The position numbers and the translations under genes were made by a program. This document shows, piece after piece, positions 53,809 to 62,385 of a stretch of DNA of 64,000 nucleotides; the first letter of the stretch is position 1; each line of letters opens with the position of its first letter. The notes under the pieces were generated by a model. The model was not told the origin of the DNA. It was given only the letters and a program-made list of their open reading frames with translations, and made no database searches. This DNA is from CAYWCV01 sp964629885 (GTDB lineage: Bacteria; Bacteroidota; Rhodothermia; Balneolales; CAYWCV01), in the NCBI GenBank assembly GCA_964629885.1, contig CAZVRJ010000010.1, positions 1 to 64,000 of the forward strand. The letters are read 5' to 3'.

Positions 53809-56496
53809 TCAAATCAAAATCTGGAATCCAAGACGGACAAGACGGGGACTTGGGTGTACGGCCGGATTGCTACGATACTCTTCAAGGCTGTTGATGATGT
53901 TCTTGCCGCTTTGATTATGTGCTTCAATGTCGCGGATAAACAGGCGTGGGCGACGGTCTTGGCGATAGAAATCAAGAATATTCTCACCAAACATATACAC
54001 TTGTCCCGTCATGCCACTCAATTTGAAGTTTCTTGAGAGACGAAGATCTACGACAAATTCAGGCTCATACCGAGCTTCGTTCCTCAATTCGGTAAGCGGT
54101 TGGCGCTGCAAGTCGCTTGGGGTAAATGGGTATCCAGTGCCATAGCTGCCTATCAAACCTGCATTGAACAAGCCACGTTGATAAGTGATACTTCCCCCGA
54201 CATTATGCCTTTGATCCCATGCTAGAGGCACAAGAATCCGGGTTGCCTCGTTATTAGACTGTGCATCAAAAAATGCTTGCTTGGGGTCGCTTCCGTTACC
54301 TCTAGCCGATTGATACGTGTAGTTGATGCTGCCACGTACACCGATGTCAGTTCTGATGCTCCAAGCCAAGCTGATGCCTCGAACGCTTCCAAAATCGGCA
54401 TTTTCATAGCGACCCCAACTGTCGCCACCCGTTCGCGAAGCATATAAGCCCGTTCCAAGCAGATTGCGGATGTCGCGGTAGTAGGCCGTAAGGTCGATGG
54501 CCGTGTACATTCCCAACTCCTGCTGAAGGCCAATTTCATATGTGGTCGAGCGCTGGGCCTCCAAGTCGGCATTTCCGATGTATTGGTTGAAATTGCTTGC
54601 TGTAACCTCAAACTCAGGGTTTTCGTAGAGGCGGCTGAATTCTGGAATTTGGAAAAACTGCCCATATGATGCGTGGATTACCCCAGAGGCTGAAATCGGG
54701 AAGGCAAAGCCAATGCGAGGACTCAACTGATACTTGACGGAGGCAGGGTTGTAGGCTTCTTCGTAAGGAGCGCCTCGGGTATTGCCCGGGTCGCGCAGAT
54801 CGGTCGGCACGTCGCTGTTGGCGTTGAAATAGTCGAAGCGAACACCCACGTTGATGATGAGATCGCGAACCTCAATCTTGTCCTGCAAAAAAGCGGCAAA
54901 TTCGTATGGTGATTTGGTAAAGGTATTGTGAAACCTCGACTCGATCGGGGGTATCTCGCGTGTTAGACCTGTCTGCCGTCTTGCCTGGATAAAGAACTCC
55001 CGCTGAAATAAATCGTTATATCTAAATTCGACGCCTGTTTTGACTAAATGATATGTATTCATCTGTCTTGAGATGTCGAATCTCGCTGCCCATGTGGTAC
55101 TTTTGCGACGGAAATGGTAATTGTTAACGCCGCCGGTGTTAAATACGTCGCTTGGCTGCTGGTTGCGACCCTCGATGAACCTATATCGCTCATCGAAAGG
55201 ATCTTCGTATACAAACTGCCGTGCATTCGTTGTGTAAGCAGTCAGCCTTAGATTATAGAATGTGCGGTTGTTCAGTACATGATTCAAACTCAGCAGGTGA
55301 TTGTACGACTCACTACGCGACGTTGGACGATAGTCGGGATTGTAGCGATACAGATGGCTGTAACCCTGCGATCTACCGTAAGACCTAGTTATCGAATAAC
55401 CAAGTTTGATGTTGTTCGAGAGTTTCCATGTCAGTTTGGCCAATGCGGAGTTACTGGTCGAAACATTCATGGGTACAACAGAGGAGTCGCCCGACGACCT
55501 AATAAGCCACGAGTTTGGATCATTGGACGAAAACACGGAGCTGTCGGAGGGTGTAAAAATGCGCCTCCCATACAACCATCCATCCGAATCGGTGTACCTG
55601 AAGTTGGTGAAGAAAGTCAATTTCTCTTTGAAGATGGGGCCAGACAAGGTGCTTTCATACACTTGTTGCCCGTACGGTTTCGCATTCTCGATATCGTAGA
55701 ATATGTCGTTGCGACCAGTGAAGTATCCTCCTACACTTCCGTTGAACGTGGCCGCAAATTTGTCACCGCCATCTTTGGTGACGATGTTGATGATCCCACT
55801 GTTGGCCTGCCCGTATTCAGCATTAAACGTGCCGCTGATAACCTCAATTTCCTGGATCGACTCGTTCTGAACCGGTACAGCCAATCCGTTACTGAACGGA
55901 TTCGTCACGGCTACACCATCTACGTAATATTTTATTTCAGTGGATCGACCACCTCGGATGTGAATGGATCCCCCAGCACCACGGTTCACCCCCGCTTGCA
56001 ACGTAACGGTCTTCAAGAAACTATCGGTCGGTAAGACCCTAAGTTCGTCGCCGGTGATCTTTGCAGAGGCAGATGTTTGATCGCGTGTGATCATGCTTGC
56101 CTCGGCCGACACCACAATCTCGTCGAAGGTAAGGTTGGCCTCATTCATTACCATATCGATCGTGGTTGTGCGGTCAACCTGCACTCGGACATCCGTCACA
56201 CGAACAGTTTCGTATCCAATTATCGAAATAATCAGAGTATAGCTGCCTGGCGAGATATTGAGGATGAAGTAATCTCCCTTTACGTCGGAAGAAGCACCAC
56301 GTATTGTACCCTCAATGATGACATTGGCGCCAGGCATTGGTAGACCCTCTTTGTCGGTGATCTTGCCGGCAATTTTGCCTGTGGTTTGTGCCAACACACT
56401 GGTCGCAAACAAAAACATGAACAACACTGCACTGCAGGCCGAAATGATTCGTCCCCAAGATGTTCGCGAATTGCGTTGTATGCTAAATGATGCCAT
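53809..56496 (-). CDS. TonB-dependent receptor heading the glycan operon
   Basis: An 895-residue receptor (913 if the ATG at 56550 is used; I prefer 56496 because its signal peptide, ending FATSVLAQ, has a normal n-region). A carboxypeptidase-regulatory-like domain follows (GKIAGKITDKEGLPMPGANVIIEGT), then FDEIVVSAEASMITRDQTSASAKITGDELRVLPTDS, which covers the TonB-box region and start of the plug, and GSIHIRGGRSTEIKYYVDGVAVTNPFSNG. The barrel ends RLVRLGFQILI. It is shorter than SusC and has no SusD partner, but is followed 7 bp later by the 1074-residue secreted protein. Expected to import a glycan fragment across the outer membrane. Confidence 0.92.
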   Translation of the reverse strand: MASFSIQRNSRTSWGRIISACSAVLFMFLFATSVLAQTTGKIAGKITDKEGLPMPGANVIIEGTIRGASSDVKGDYFILNISPGSYTLIISIIGYETVRVTDVRVQVDRTTTIDMVMNEANLTFDEIVVSAEASMITRDQTSASAKITGDELRVLPTDSFLKTVTLQAGVNRGAGGSIHIRGGRSTEIKYYVDGVAVTNPFSNGLAVPVQNESIQEIEVISGTFNAEYGQANSGIINIVTKDGGDKFAATFNGSVGGYFTGRNDIFYDIENAKPYGQQVYESTLSGPIFKEKLTFFTNFRYTDSDGWLYGRRIFTPSDSSVFSSNDPNSWLIRSSGDSSVVPMNVSTSNSALAKLTWKLSNNIKLGYSITRSYGRSQGYSHLYRYNPDYRPTSRSESYNHLLSLNHVLNNRTFYNLRLTAYTTNARQFVYEDPFDERYRFIEGRNQQPSDVFNTGGVNNYHFRRKSTTWAARFDISRQMNTYHLVKTGVEFRYNDLFQREFFIQARRQTGLTREIPPIESRFHNTFTKSPYEFAAFLQDKIEVRDLIINVGVRFDYFNANSDVPTDLRDPGNTRGAPYEEAYNPASVKYQLSPRIGFAFPISASGVIHASYGQFFQIPEFSRLYENPEFEVTASNFNQYIGNADLEAQRSTTYEIGLQQELGMYTAIDLTAYYRDIRNLLGTGLYASRTGGDSWGRYENADFGSVRGISLAWSIRTDIGVRGSINYTYQSARGNGSDPKQAFFDAQSNNEATRILVPLAWDQRHNVGGSITYQRGLFNAGLIGSYGTGYPFTPSDLQRQPLTELRNEARYEPEFVVDLRLSRNFKLSGMTGQVYMFGENILDFYRQDRRPRLFIRDIEAHNQSGKNIINSLEEYRSNPAVHPSPRLVRLGFQILI

Positions 56497-56600
56497 GGCC
56501 TTCGGTCTTATGGTCGTCGATGCAACGTTGGATGCGATATGGCTATTCACAACTAGCAGTAAATATGTACATTATGTCTGTTGTGGATTTCTATAAGTAC

Positions 56601-56629
56601 ATTATATTGTTTGCGAAGTTACAAATCAA
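56601..56629 (-). promoter_or_regulatory. Sigma70-like promoter of the eight-gene glycan operon
   Basis: On the minus strand TTGATT (56624-56629) and a perfect TATAAT (56601-56606) are exactly 17 bp apart. Initiation would be near 56594, with a leader of about 100 nt to the preferred ATG. It is the best promoter match I found in the window. Confidence 0.6.
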
Positions 56630-56630
56630 T

Positions 56631-56661
56631 GCTTTTGAAAGATTTTTTCAAAAGCGCTTTT
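56631..56661. promoter_or_regulatory. Overlapping inverted repeat and LacI-type palindrome
   Basis: GCTTTTGAAA (56631-56640) and TTTCAAAAGC (56646-56655) are perfect 10-bp arms five bases apart, and the second arm runs into the perfect 12-bp palindrome AAAAGCGCTTTT (56650-56661). The block abuts the -35 box of the TonB operon promoter. The AAAGCGCTTT core is shared with the susC upstream region. Confidence 0.5.
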
Positions 56662-56838
56662 TATTTCAATCCTCCTATTTTTGACCGCCAAATCGTTTAA
56701 ATTTCATCCTGCTCGCTCAAAATTGATAAACCTTGGTAATTTATTAAGATAATTATGCACATTATGACCATCTTATTTAGCAAAAATCATACACTCCTCA
56801 TTTTCAGCGTATCTTAAGCCCACGTTTCGTTAAGCCTC

Positions 56839-59451
56839 ATGCAAACAAATAAAAGTATCAAGGGTTTGGTGGTCTCCCATTCTCATTGGGATAGGGCATG
56901 GTATCTGCCATTTGAAAGCTACAGACATCGGTTGGTGCGCATGACCGACCGCATTTTAGCTCTTCTCGAGAGTAACGAGGAGTACAAATCGTTCATGTTC
57001 GATGGGCAAACCATCCTACTTGAAGACTACATAGGGGTGCGACCACATTCGGCCGAACGCCTGCAACGCCTAATTCGAGATAGACGCCTCATCATTGGGC
57101 CTTGGTATGTACTTCCCGACCTGTTCTTGGTCAGCGGCGAGTCTGTGATACGCAATCTTCAGGCAGGCGCGGCCGACGGACGCGCCTGGGGAGGGCTGCT
57201 CAATGTTGGATATGTACCCGATCCATTCGGCCACTTTGCCCAGCTTCCACAATTGCTCAAACAGTTCGATCTAGATACGTTCCTATTCATGCGTGGCATG
57301 CCCGAAAAACACTTCGACACCCTTGGAAGCATCTTCGACTGGGTTGCTCCCGACGGCAGCAAGGTGATCGCCACATACTTGATCGACGGTTATTTCAATG
57401 CTTCATCCCTGGGATTCCCGTCAGTTTATGGCCGATTCGAGGGCTTAGCGCCCGACATCGACTTAGCCGAAGAGCGAATCAAGAAGAGCATCGACAACTA
57501 CTCGAAGATTCAATCCGAGCCTTGGGTTGTCCTGTTTAATGGTATGGACCACATGCCTGAGCAAGCCGACCTTCCCCTCATTCTTGATAGCCTCAATTCA
57601 AGAGATCTGCCATTTGAGCTCGAGCATTCCGATTTAGACGCTTATGCCCACAACATTGTGGCATACGATAGGAAGCGACCAGAATTTACCGGCGACCTAG
57701 ATGGTAATGCACATCACCCAATCCTAAAAGGTGTTTGGTCTACGAGAGTGTACATCAAACAGCAAAATCACCGGCTTGAATCGCTGATCACTGGCTTTTT
57801 AGAGCCTCTTTTATTGTCTGCTATCGAGCACGGACTGATTAGCCACGACGCAACCCTGATCGACAGGGTGTGGCGAAAATTGATGAAGAATCATCCTCAC
57901 GACGATATATGCGGATGCAGTATCGATGATGTCCATTTCGATAACGAAGTGCGATTCCAGCAGGTTGATCATATGGTTGATGTGCTTATAACTGAGATAC
58001 TGGAACAAGCATTGATCAAGGGATTGGACCAATCGTCCTCAGATGTTCAGCTTAAATCGGATGAGAGCTATGTGCTTGTGCACAACCCACACCCACACAC
58101 AGTAACATCGTGGGTAGAGTCCGAGGTTTTCTTCCCCAATCCTGATGGCGAAGAGGGTTCTCCTCCCCTCGAATCTCAGCTTTCAGCCGATGATGGAGAT
58201 GGTGCAGATGTGCAGTTAAATGTATTGTCGTCCCATGCACCTGTAGTCGAGAACCAATTTCTAGGGGCAACATGGGGTCGGCGATACCAAGTTCGAATGC
58301 TTTTAACAGTGCCGGCCGCGGGGTACACGGTGGTCCGTGTGCACCAAAAGGGTGAAGCAGCCGAGGGTCAGCGTTACATTCCTGTCACTTCGAAGCGGGA
58401 AACCCTTTGGGATTCTGCCATCCTAGAATGGCGGCCCGATTTCGGCGACACATATTCGTACGGACCCGACGCAGATAACAGAACCTGGGAGGCATCCATG
58501 GTTCCTGATACATCTACTGGTCAGTTAACATGGTCTTTACGAGTGCCCGAAAATCGTGAGGGCGGTAGCGTCGAAATGAATATTACAGGACGTGTGCAGG
58601 AGTTAGCGCAAGGTGGCCAGTCGATCGATCTCGACTACATCAACAAAGCATCTGACGGTCGTCTGCGAATACTCATCCCCTTGGGTGAGCACATTGACCA
58701 CAGCATCGCTGATGCACACTTCAGGTTGGCAGACCATCATTTTGGGCCCCTCAGAACCCCCGAAACGTCGGCTGAGCGTTGGAATGGGTATCCAGGCGAG
58801 CTAGACTACGGCACAGAGTTTATGCGCGACGGGGTGATTGTACCAAGGGATCTGGCACCGGCCCTCTGGCTGGCCAGCAGAGGCAATCACGAGTACGAAA
58901 TCGCTCAACATACGGTACATGGCTCATGTTTAGCTGTGACACTTCACCGCTCGGTAGGAATGCTGAGCATAGGTGGTGGTAGAATCAGACGCGTACAGGC
59001 TGGCCCGTCCATTCCAGTACCCGGAGCCCAATGCCTGAGGGCTCTTAAAATCGAAATGGCCATGGGAACTACGACCGCTGGCGTACCGGCAGCTCATCGG
59101 ACCTTGAGGGAGTTCTCTCATCCGCTTCAAGCCCGTCCTTTCCCTTGGTTACCGTATGCAACTGGTAAAGGGAAACTGCACAGAACCGACTCCTTACTAT
59201 CGATCGACAACTCGGCTGTCGTATTGTCGGCCTTAAAACACCACGATACAGATAATTGCTGGGTTGTAAGGGTCTATTCGACAAGCGACAAGCCTGAGCA
59301 GTGCACCCTTATGGTCCCTCCAACTAAAGCGAAGGCATGTGCCACAGATCTGCACGAATGTTGGAATGACACAGCGTCCTTTGCAATAAATGGTGGATCG
59401 ATTAATTTTGAAGTACCTCCTCATCGCATTATGACTCTGTTGGTACGATGA
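56839..59451 (+). CDS. Glycoside hydrolase family 38 alpha-mannosidase
   Basis: An 870-residue cytoplasmic retaining, zinc-dependent alpha-mannosidase. The N-terminal HSHWDRAW provides zinc ligands His16 and Asp18; the catalytic nucleophile is probably Asp128 in GYVPDPFGHFAQ; the later zinc histidine is in NHPHDDICGCSIDDVHFDNE. A helical middle domain and C-terminal beta-sandwich domains complete the family layout. There is no signal peptide, so it acts on imported oligosaccharides. It is divergent from the TonB operon and overlaps the following lipoprotein gene by 4 bp. It gives the strongest clue that the locus handles mannosides, although GH38 members vary in linkage preference. Confidence 0.92.
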   Translation: MQTNKSIKGLVVSHSHWDRAWYLPFESYRHRLVRMTDRILALLESNEEYKSFMFDGQTILLEDYIGVRPHSAERLQRLIRDRRLIIGPWYVLPDLFLVSGESVIRNLQAGAADGRAWGGLLNVGYVPDPFGHFAQLPQLLKQFDLDTFLFMRGMPEKHFDTLGSIFDWVAPDGSKVIATYLIDGYFNASSLGFPSVYGRFEGLAPDIDLAEERIKKSIDNYSKIQSEPWVVLFNGMDHMPEQADLPLILDSLNSRDLPFELEHSDLDAYAHNIVAYDRKRPEFTGDLDGNAHHPILKGVWSTRVYIKQQNHRLESLITGFLEPLLLSAIEHGLISHDATLIDRVWRKLMKNHPHDDICGCSIDDVHFDNEVRFQQVDHMVDVLITEILEQALIKGLDQSSSDVQLKSDESYVLVHNPHPHTVTSWVESEVFFPNPDGEEGSPPLESQLSADDGDGADVQLNVLSSHAPVVENQFLGATWGRRYQVRMLLTVPAAGYTVVRVHQKGEAAEGQRYIPVTSKRETLWDSAILEWRPDFGDTYSYGPDADNRTWEASMVPDTSTGQLTWSLRVPENREGGSVEMNITGRVQELAQGGQSIDLDYINKASDGRLRILIPLGEHIDHSIADAHFRLADHHFGPLRTPETSAERWNGYPGELDYGTEFMRDGVIVPRDLAPALWLASRGNHEYEIAQHTVHGSCLAVTLHRSVGMLSIGGGRIRRVQAGPSIPVPGAQCLRALKIEMAMGTTTAGVPAAHRTLREFSHPLQARPFPWLPYATGKGKLHRTDSLLSIDNSAVVLSALKHHDTDNCWVVRVYSTSDKPEQCTLMVPPTKAKACATDLHECWNDTASFAINGGSINFEVPPHRIMTLLVR

Positions 59452-61124
59452 AATCATCCCGCTTAATCTTCCTGATATTCACCATGGCTGCATGTAGTGC
59501 GCCTGTCGTGGAGCCTCCACCGTTGATTGTGGCTCAATGGGAGAACGTGACTTTAGATTTAGCATCTTTCGAGGAAGAATACATGGCCTTTGCCTCTGCG
59601 GCACCAATCCGCGATGGTGTAGATACTCGTAAGGACTATGCCGTAGCCATGCTGGAGCGCAGGATCATCGCCGAGATTGGAAAACAGATGTCGCTTGATA
59701 CACTCCGTGAGGTCAAGCTCGACATCAGACGCAAACGCGAAGCCGCCCTACGCAGGTCATGGCTTGAGAAAATTGCCGAGCCGAAACTACGCATGCCCGA
59801 CGAAGCAGACATCTTAGAGGCTTTTCGCAGGTCGAACACACGCCTGAATCTGGAACAGATTTTCGCACCGACCCGCAATGACATCATGGCATACGAACGT
59901 CGACTTCAGTCAGGCGAGTCCTTCGAATCGTTGGCTATCGAAAGCATGAGAAAGATGGGTGTGCCCGACAGCGCCTACAAAATGGGTTGGGTTGGTTTTG
60001 AAATGATGGACGAGGCACCCGAAACGGCAGCAATGTCGCTCAGTTTGGCCGGTGAGGTAACCAAGCCGGTCTCATCGCTGCGTGGCTGGCACATGTTCCG
60101 CCTGCTCGAACGTGAGGAAACCTTCCATGCCGATGGCACCACTTACAATAATGCCCGAGAAAACCTAGCCTTTAAAGTGTACCATCGCCGCCTCGAGGAA
60201 ATAACCGTACCGTTTACCGACTCCTTGATGACCTCCCACTCCCTAGAAACATATATGGATCGTCTGCGTCAAACATGGGCGGAGATTGCACCGCTGGTAC
60301 CGCGCACAACAGCCTACATGGATCTGGTAGAGATGAACCAAGGTTTCCTTGAACTAAAACCCGCATCACTCACCCGAGACACCCCTCTGGCACTAGTTGA
60401 TGGCAAACCGTTTACCTTTGGGCAATTTATCGAACGACTGCCCGACCTGCCCCTCGAGATATTGCGTCCCAACCTGCGTGGCGCCCTCGAGCTGGCCATA
60501 CGCGACTCTGTGCTAGCAGCACGTGCTGAACAATCCGGCTTGGCTGCCACCCCGGAGGTCCAGCTGGCTGAAAGGATGGCCACCAACACCGCACTCTATT
60601 TCGCGACACTTAGGGCCGTGGCCGACACGATCGACGTCGACCGACTCTCCAATCAATGGTACGAGCGTTGGAAGGACACGCGTTATGTGTCGTCGATTAC
60701 CTCCGATTTCCGTTACTACGTATTTGCCGACAGTTCCGATGCCTGGAAGGTGATCCGAAGCTACCAACAAAGTAGTGATTGGAACACCGCATTCGATCAG
60801 CATTCAGGAACGTGGATCACAAAAGAAGGATCTCGAACAGATGTGACAAAAAGCGGATTACCGGAACACACGCTACCCCTTGAAATAGATAGGGGTAGTA
60901 GAATGCTTTCTGGTCCATGGCCACGCGACAATGAATGGGCCTTAATCGAGGCAACCGCAAGAATATTCACCATCAAACCGTACGAGGATGTCAAATCGGA
61001 TGTTCGGCAGACCATGGTCGAGCGCCTTCCCGAAATCGTGCATCAGTCGCTTTTGCCAGAGCACTACCGCCGTGAGAATGTGAAGATCGACGAAAATCTC
61101 CTGATGTCAATCTTACGATTCTGA
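59448..61124 (+). CDS. Parvulin/SurA-like peptidyl-prolyl isomerase lipoprotein
   Basis: A 558-residue protein with lipidated Cys16 (FTMAAC). Residues about 25-115 are an alpha-helical SurA/PrsA-like chaperone arm. About 110-220 fits a PpiC rotamase domain (RLNLEQIFAPTRNDIMAYERRLQSGESFESLAIESM ... GWVGFEMMDEAPETAAMSLSLAGEVTKPVSSLRGWHMFRLLEREE). A second helical arm and a degenerate repeat follow. It should help fold outer-membrane or secreted proteins in the periplasm. It overlaps the GH38 stop codon by 4 bp, so the two are translated together, a surprising pairing. It may serve the TonB/PorV/secreted-protein group. Confidence 0.8.
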   Translation: MKSSRLIFLIFTMAACSAPVVEPPPLIVAQWENVTLDLASFEEEYMAFASAAPIRDGVDTRKDYAVAMLERRIIAEIGKQMSLDTLREVKLDIRRKREAALRRSWLEKIAEPKLRMPDEADILEAFRRSNTRLNLEQIFAPTRNDIMAYERRLQSGESFESLAIESMRKMGVPDSAYKMGWVGFEMMDEAPETAAMSLSLAGEVTKPVSSLRGWHMFRLLEREETFHADGTTYNNARENLAFKVYHRRLEEITVPFTDSLMTSHSLETYMDRLRQTWAEIAPLVPRTTAYMDLVEMNQGFLELKPASLTRDTPLALVDGKPFTFGQFIERLPDLPLEILRPNLRGALELAIRDSVLAARAEQSGLAATPEVQLAERMATNTALYFATLRAVADTIDVDRLSNQWYERWKDTRYVSSITSDFRYYVFADSSDAWKVIRSYQQSSDWNTAFDQHSGTWITKEGSRTDVTKSGLPEHTLPLEIDRGSRMLSGPWPRDNEWALIEATARIFTIKPYEDVKSDVRQTMVERLPEIVHQSLLPEHYRRENVKIDENLLMSILRF

Positions 61125-61131
61125 TAGCCCT

Positions 61132-62310
61132 CTACTGCGCGAGCAGCCTTCTACACAGCCATAGCGCCCTAGGGACGTGAAAGCATCCCTTGTATGGACC
61201 TCCCTTGAAACGATGGGTGACCTCCCCTCGACGGTTGAGATATCCGAACCACTCTCCATGCGCCGGATCGGGAAAATGGGAAAACGTCCACTCAAAGGTT
61301 CGCTCGAAGCGCTCCAAATCTTCTTGTTCTCCTGTAATCCTGTAGTTCAGTAAATGGGCATACATGGCCTCACAATGAGGCCACCATAGCTTCATGTCCC
61401 ACTCGAGCTGGATTGGTGAGAATCCCTCGGAATCGAGAAAGTATAGTATGCCGCCATGCTCATGGTCCCATCCCTTGTCGAACGACCAACGCACCATGTT
61501 GATGGCGATATCACTGAGTTCCGGCCTACCAAGCCGCTGAGCCCAGTGTTGCAAAAACCATCCGGCTTCAATTGCGTGCCCAGGGTTGAGCAAGCGTCCT
61601 TCGTAACCGGGAATCTTTTCGCCTGTCGGGGATACTGTCTCGTATACCATCTGCCTCGACGAATCGACGTGAAGAAGCATACGGCGGATGCATTCCTCCA
61701 CTTGGACCTCATATTCCTGCCAATGGTCACCGGCCACCTCCTCGATAAGGTTGAGCAGTATCATGGGGATGGCCAAACCCTGCGCTGCCACCTCTCCTTG
61801 GTATGCAGGTCGCCCCACCTTGCGCAGATCGTCGGACCAGCTCCATACAAGATCAAGCTCTTCTTTCGCCGTCGCTAAATATGTATTGTCGCCACTCGCT
61901 CGGCTGAACTCGGCCATAGCCATGATCCAAAAGCATTCCGAGAATATCTTACGTTGCATACTCAGCGGCTCACCCGTTTCAGTAAGTGAGAAGTAGACTC
62001 GCCCATCTGGCTGAATGGCATGCCTTTTCAAGAAATCGGCTCCTAGTCGAGCCATTTCCAGCCAATCGCTGCGCTGATCGACCGTGTTGTACAGCTTCGA
62101 GAACATCCAAACCTGCCGGCCTTGAAGCCATATATGCTTGCGACGGTCAAATACAGCTCCGTCTTGATCCAAGCAGTTGAAATATCCTCCATTCACGTGG
62201 TCCGGCGAGTGACGCTCCCAGAACGGGATGACCGATTGCAGCAGCTCGGTGTCGAAAACTCGATAAAATTCAGCCGCTCTTGGGTGTTGGTAAGGAAAAG
62301 TATTCATCAT
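61132..62310 (-). CDS. AGE-family sugar epimerase/isomerase
   Basis: A 392-residue (alpha/alpha)6-barrel enzyme of the N-acylglucosamine 2-epimerase superfamily, whose members epimerise GlcNAc/ManNAc or cellobiose, or isomerise mannose to fructose. Recognisable segments are PFWERHSPDHVNGGYFNCLDQDG, IWLQGRQVWMFSKLYN, SECFWIMAMAEFSRASGD, LLNPGHAIEAGWFLQHW (helix with the catalytic His) and KLWWPHCEAMYAHLLNY. Lacks a signal peptide. Next to a GH38 mannosidase, mannose isomerisation or mannoside epimerisation is a reasonable inference. It follows the DUF4434 gene by 36 bp and converges on the isomerase lipoprotein gene. Confidence 0.9.
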   Translation of the reverse strand: MMNTFPYQHPRAAEFYRVFDTELLQSVIPFWERHSPDHVNGGYFNCLDQDGAVFDRRKHIWLQGRQVWMFSKLYNTVDQRSDWLEMARLGADFLKRHAIQPDGRVYFSLTETGEPLSMQRKIFSECFWIMAMAEFSRASGDNTYLATAKEELDLVWSWSDDLRKVGRPAYQGEVAAQGLAIPMILLNLIEEVAGDHWQEYEVQVEECIRRMLLHVDSSRQMVYETVSPTGEKIPGYEGRLLNPGHAIEAGWFLQHWAQRLGRPELSDIAINMVRWSFDKGWDHEHGGILYFLDSEGFSPIQLEWDMKLWWPHCEAMYAHLLNYRITGEQEDLERFERTFEWTFSHFPDPAHGEWFGYLNRRGEVTHRFKGGPYKGCFHVPRALWLCRRLLAQ

Positions 62311-62320
62311 AACACTAATT

Positions 62321-62385
62321 TTCTCGCTTCTCGCTACTCGCTCTTGTTATTGCTCTTGCTGTTGCTCTTGCTCTTGCTCTTGCTC
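62321..62385. repeat. Tandem hexamer and heptamer microsatellite at a gene junction
   Basis: Six TTGCTC hexamers, one with a single change, run from 62350 to 62385, preceded by the related TTGTTA that holds the DUF4434 stop codon. Three TTCTCGC-type heptamers (62321-62341) follow toward the epimerase start. The hexamers encode Gln-Glu dipeptides on the minus strand. Confidence 0.85.

Larger units (their letters stand above)
56497..56838. other. Divergent control region between the TonB operon and the GH38 gene
   Basis: This AT-rich 342-bp gap holds the probable minus-strand promoter of the TonB operon (56601-56629), an inverted repeat and a palindromic operator candidate (56631-56661), and, for the plus strand, a weak TTGATA (56728-56733) with AAGATA 17 bp later. 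Regulator binding here could control both directions. Confidence 0.5.

Noticed and set aside
55279..56034. 251-codon plus-strand open frame inside the TonB receptor gene
   Set aside because: Antisense to the plug and barrel of a well-supported receptor; no signal, domain or ribosome-binding site.
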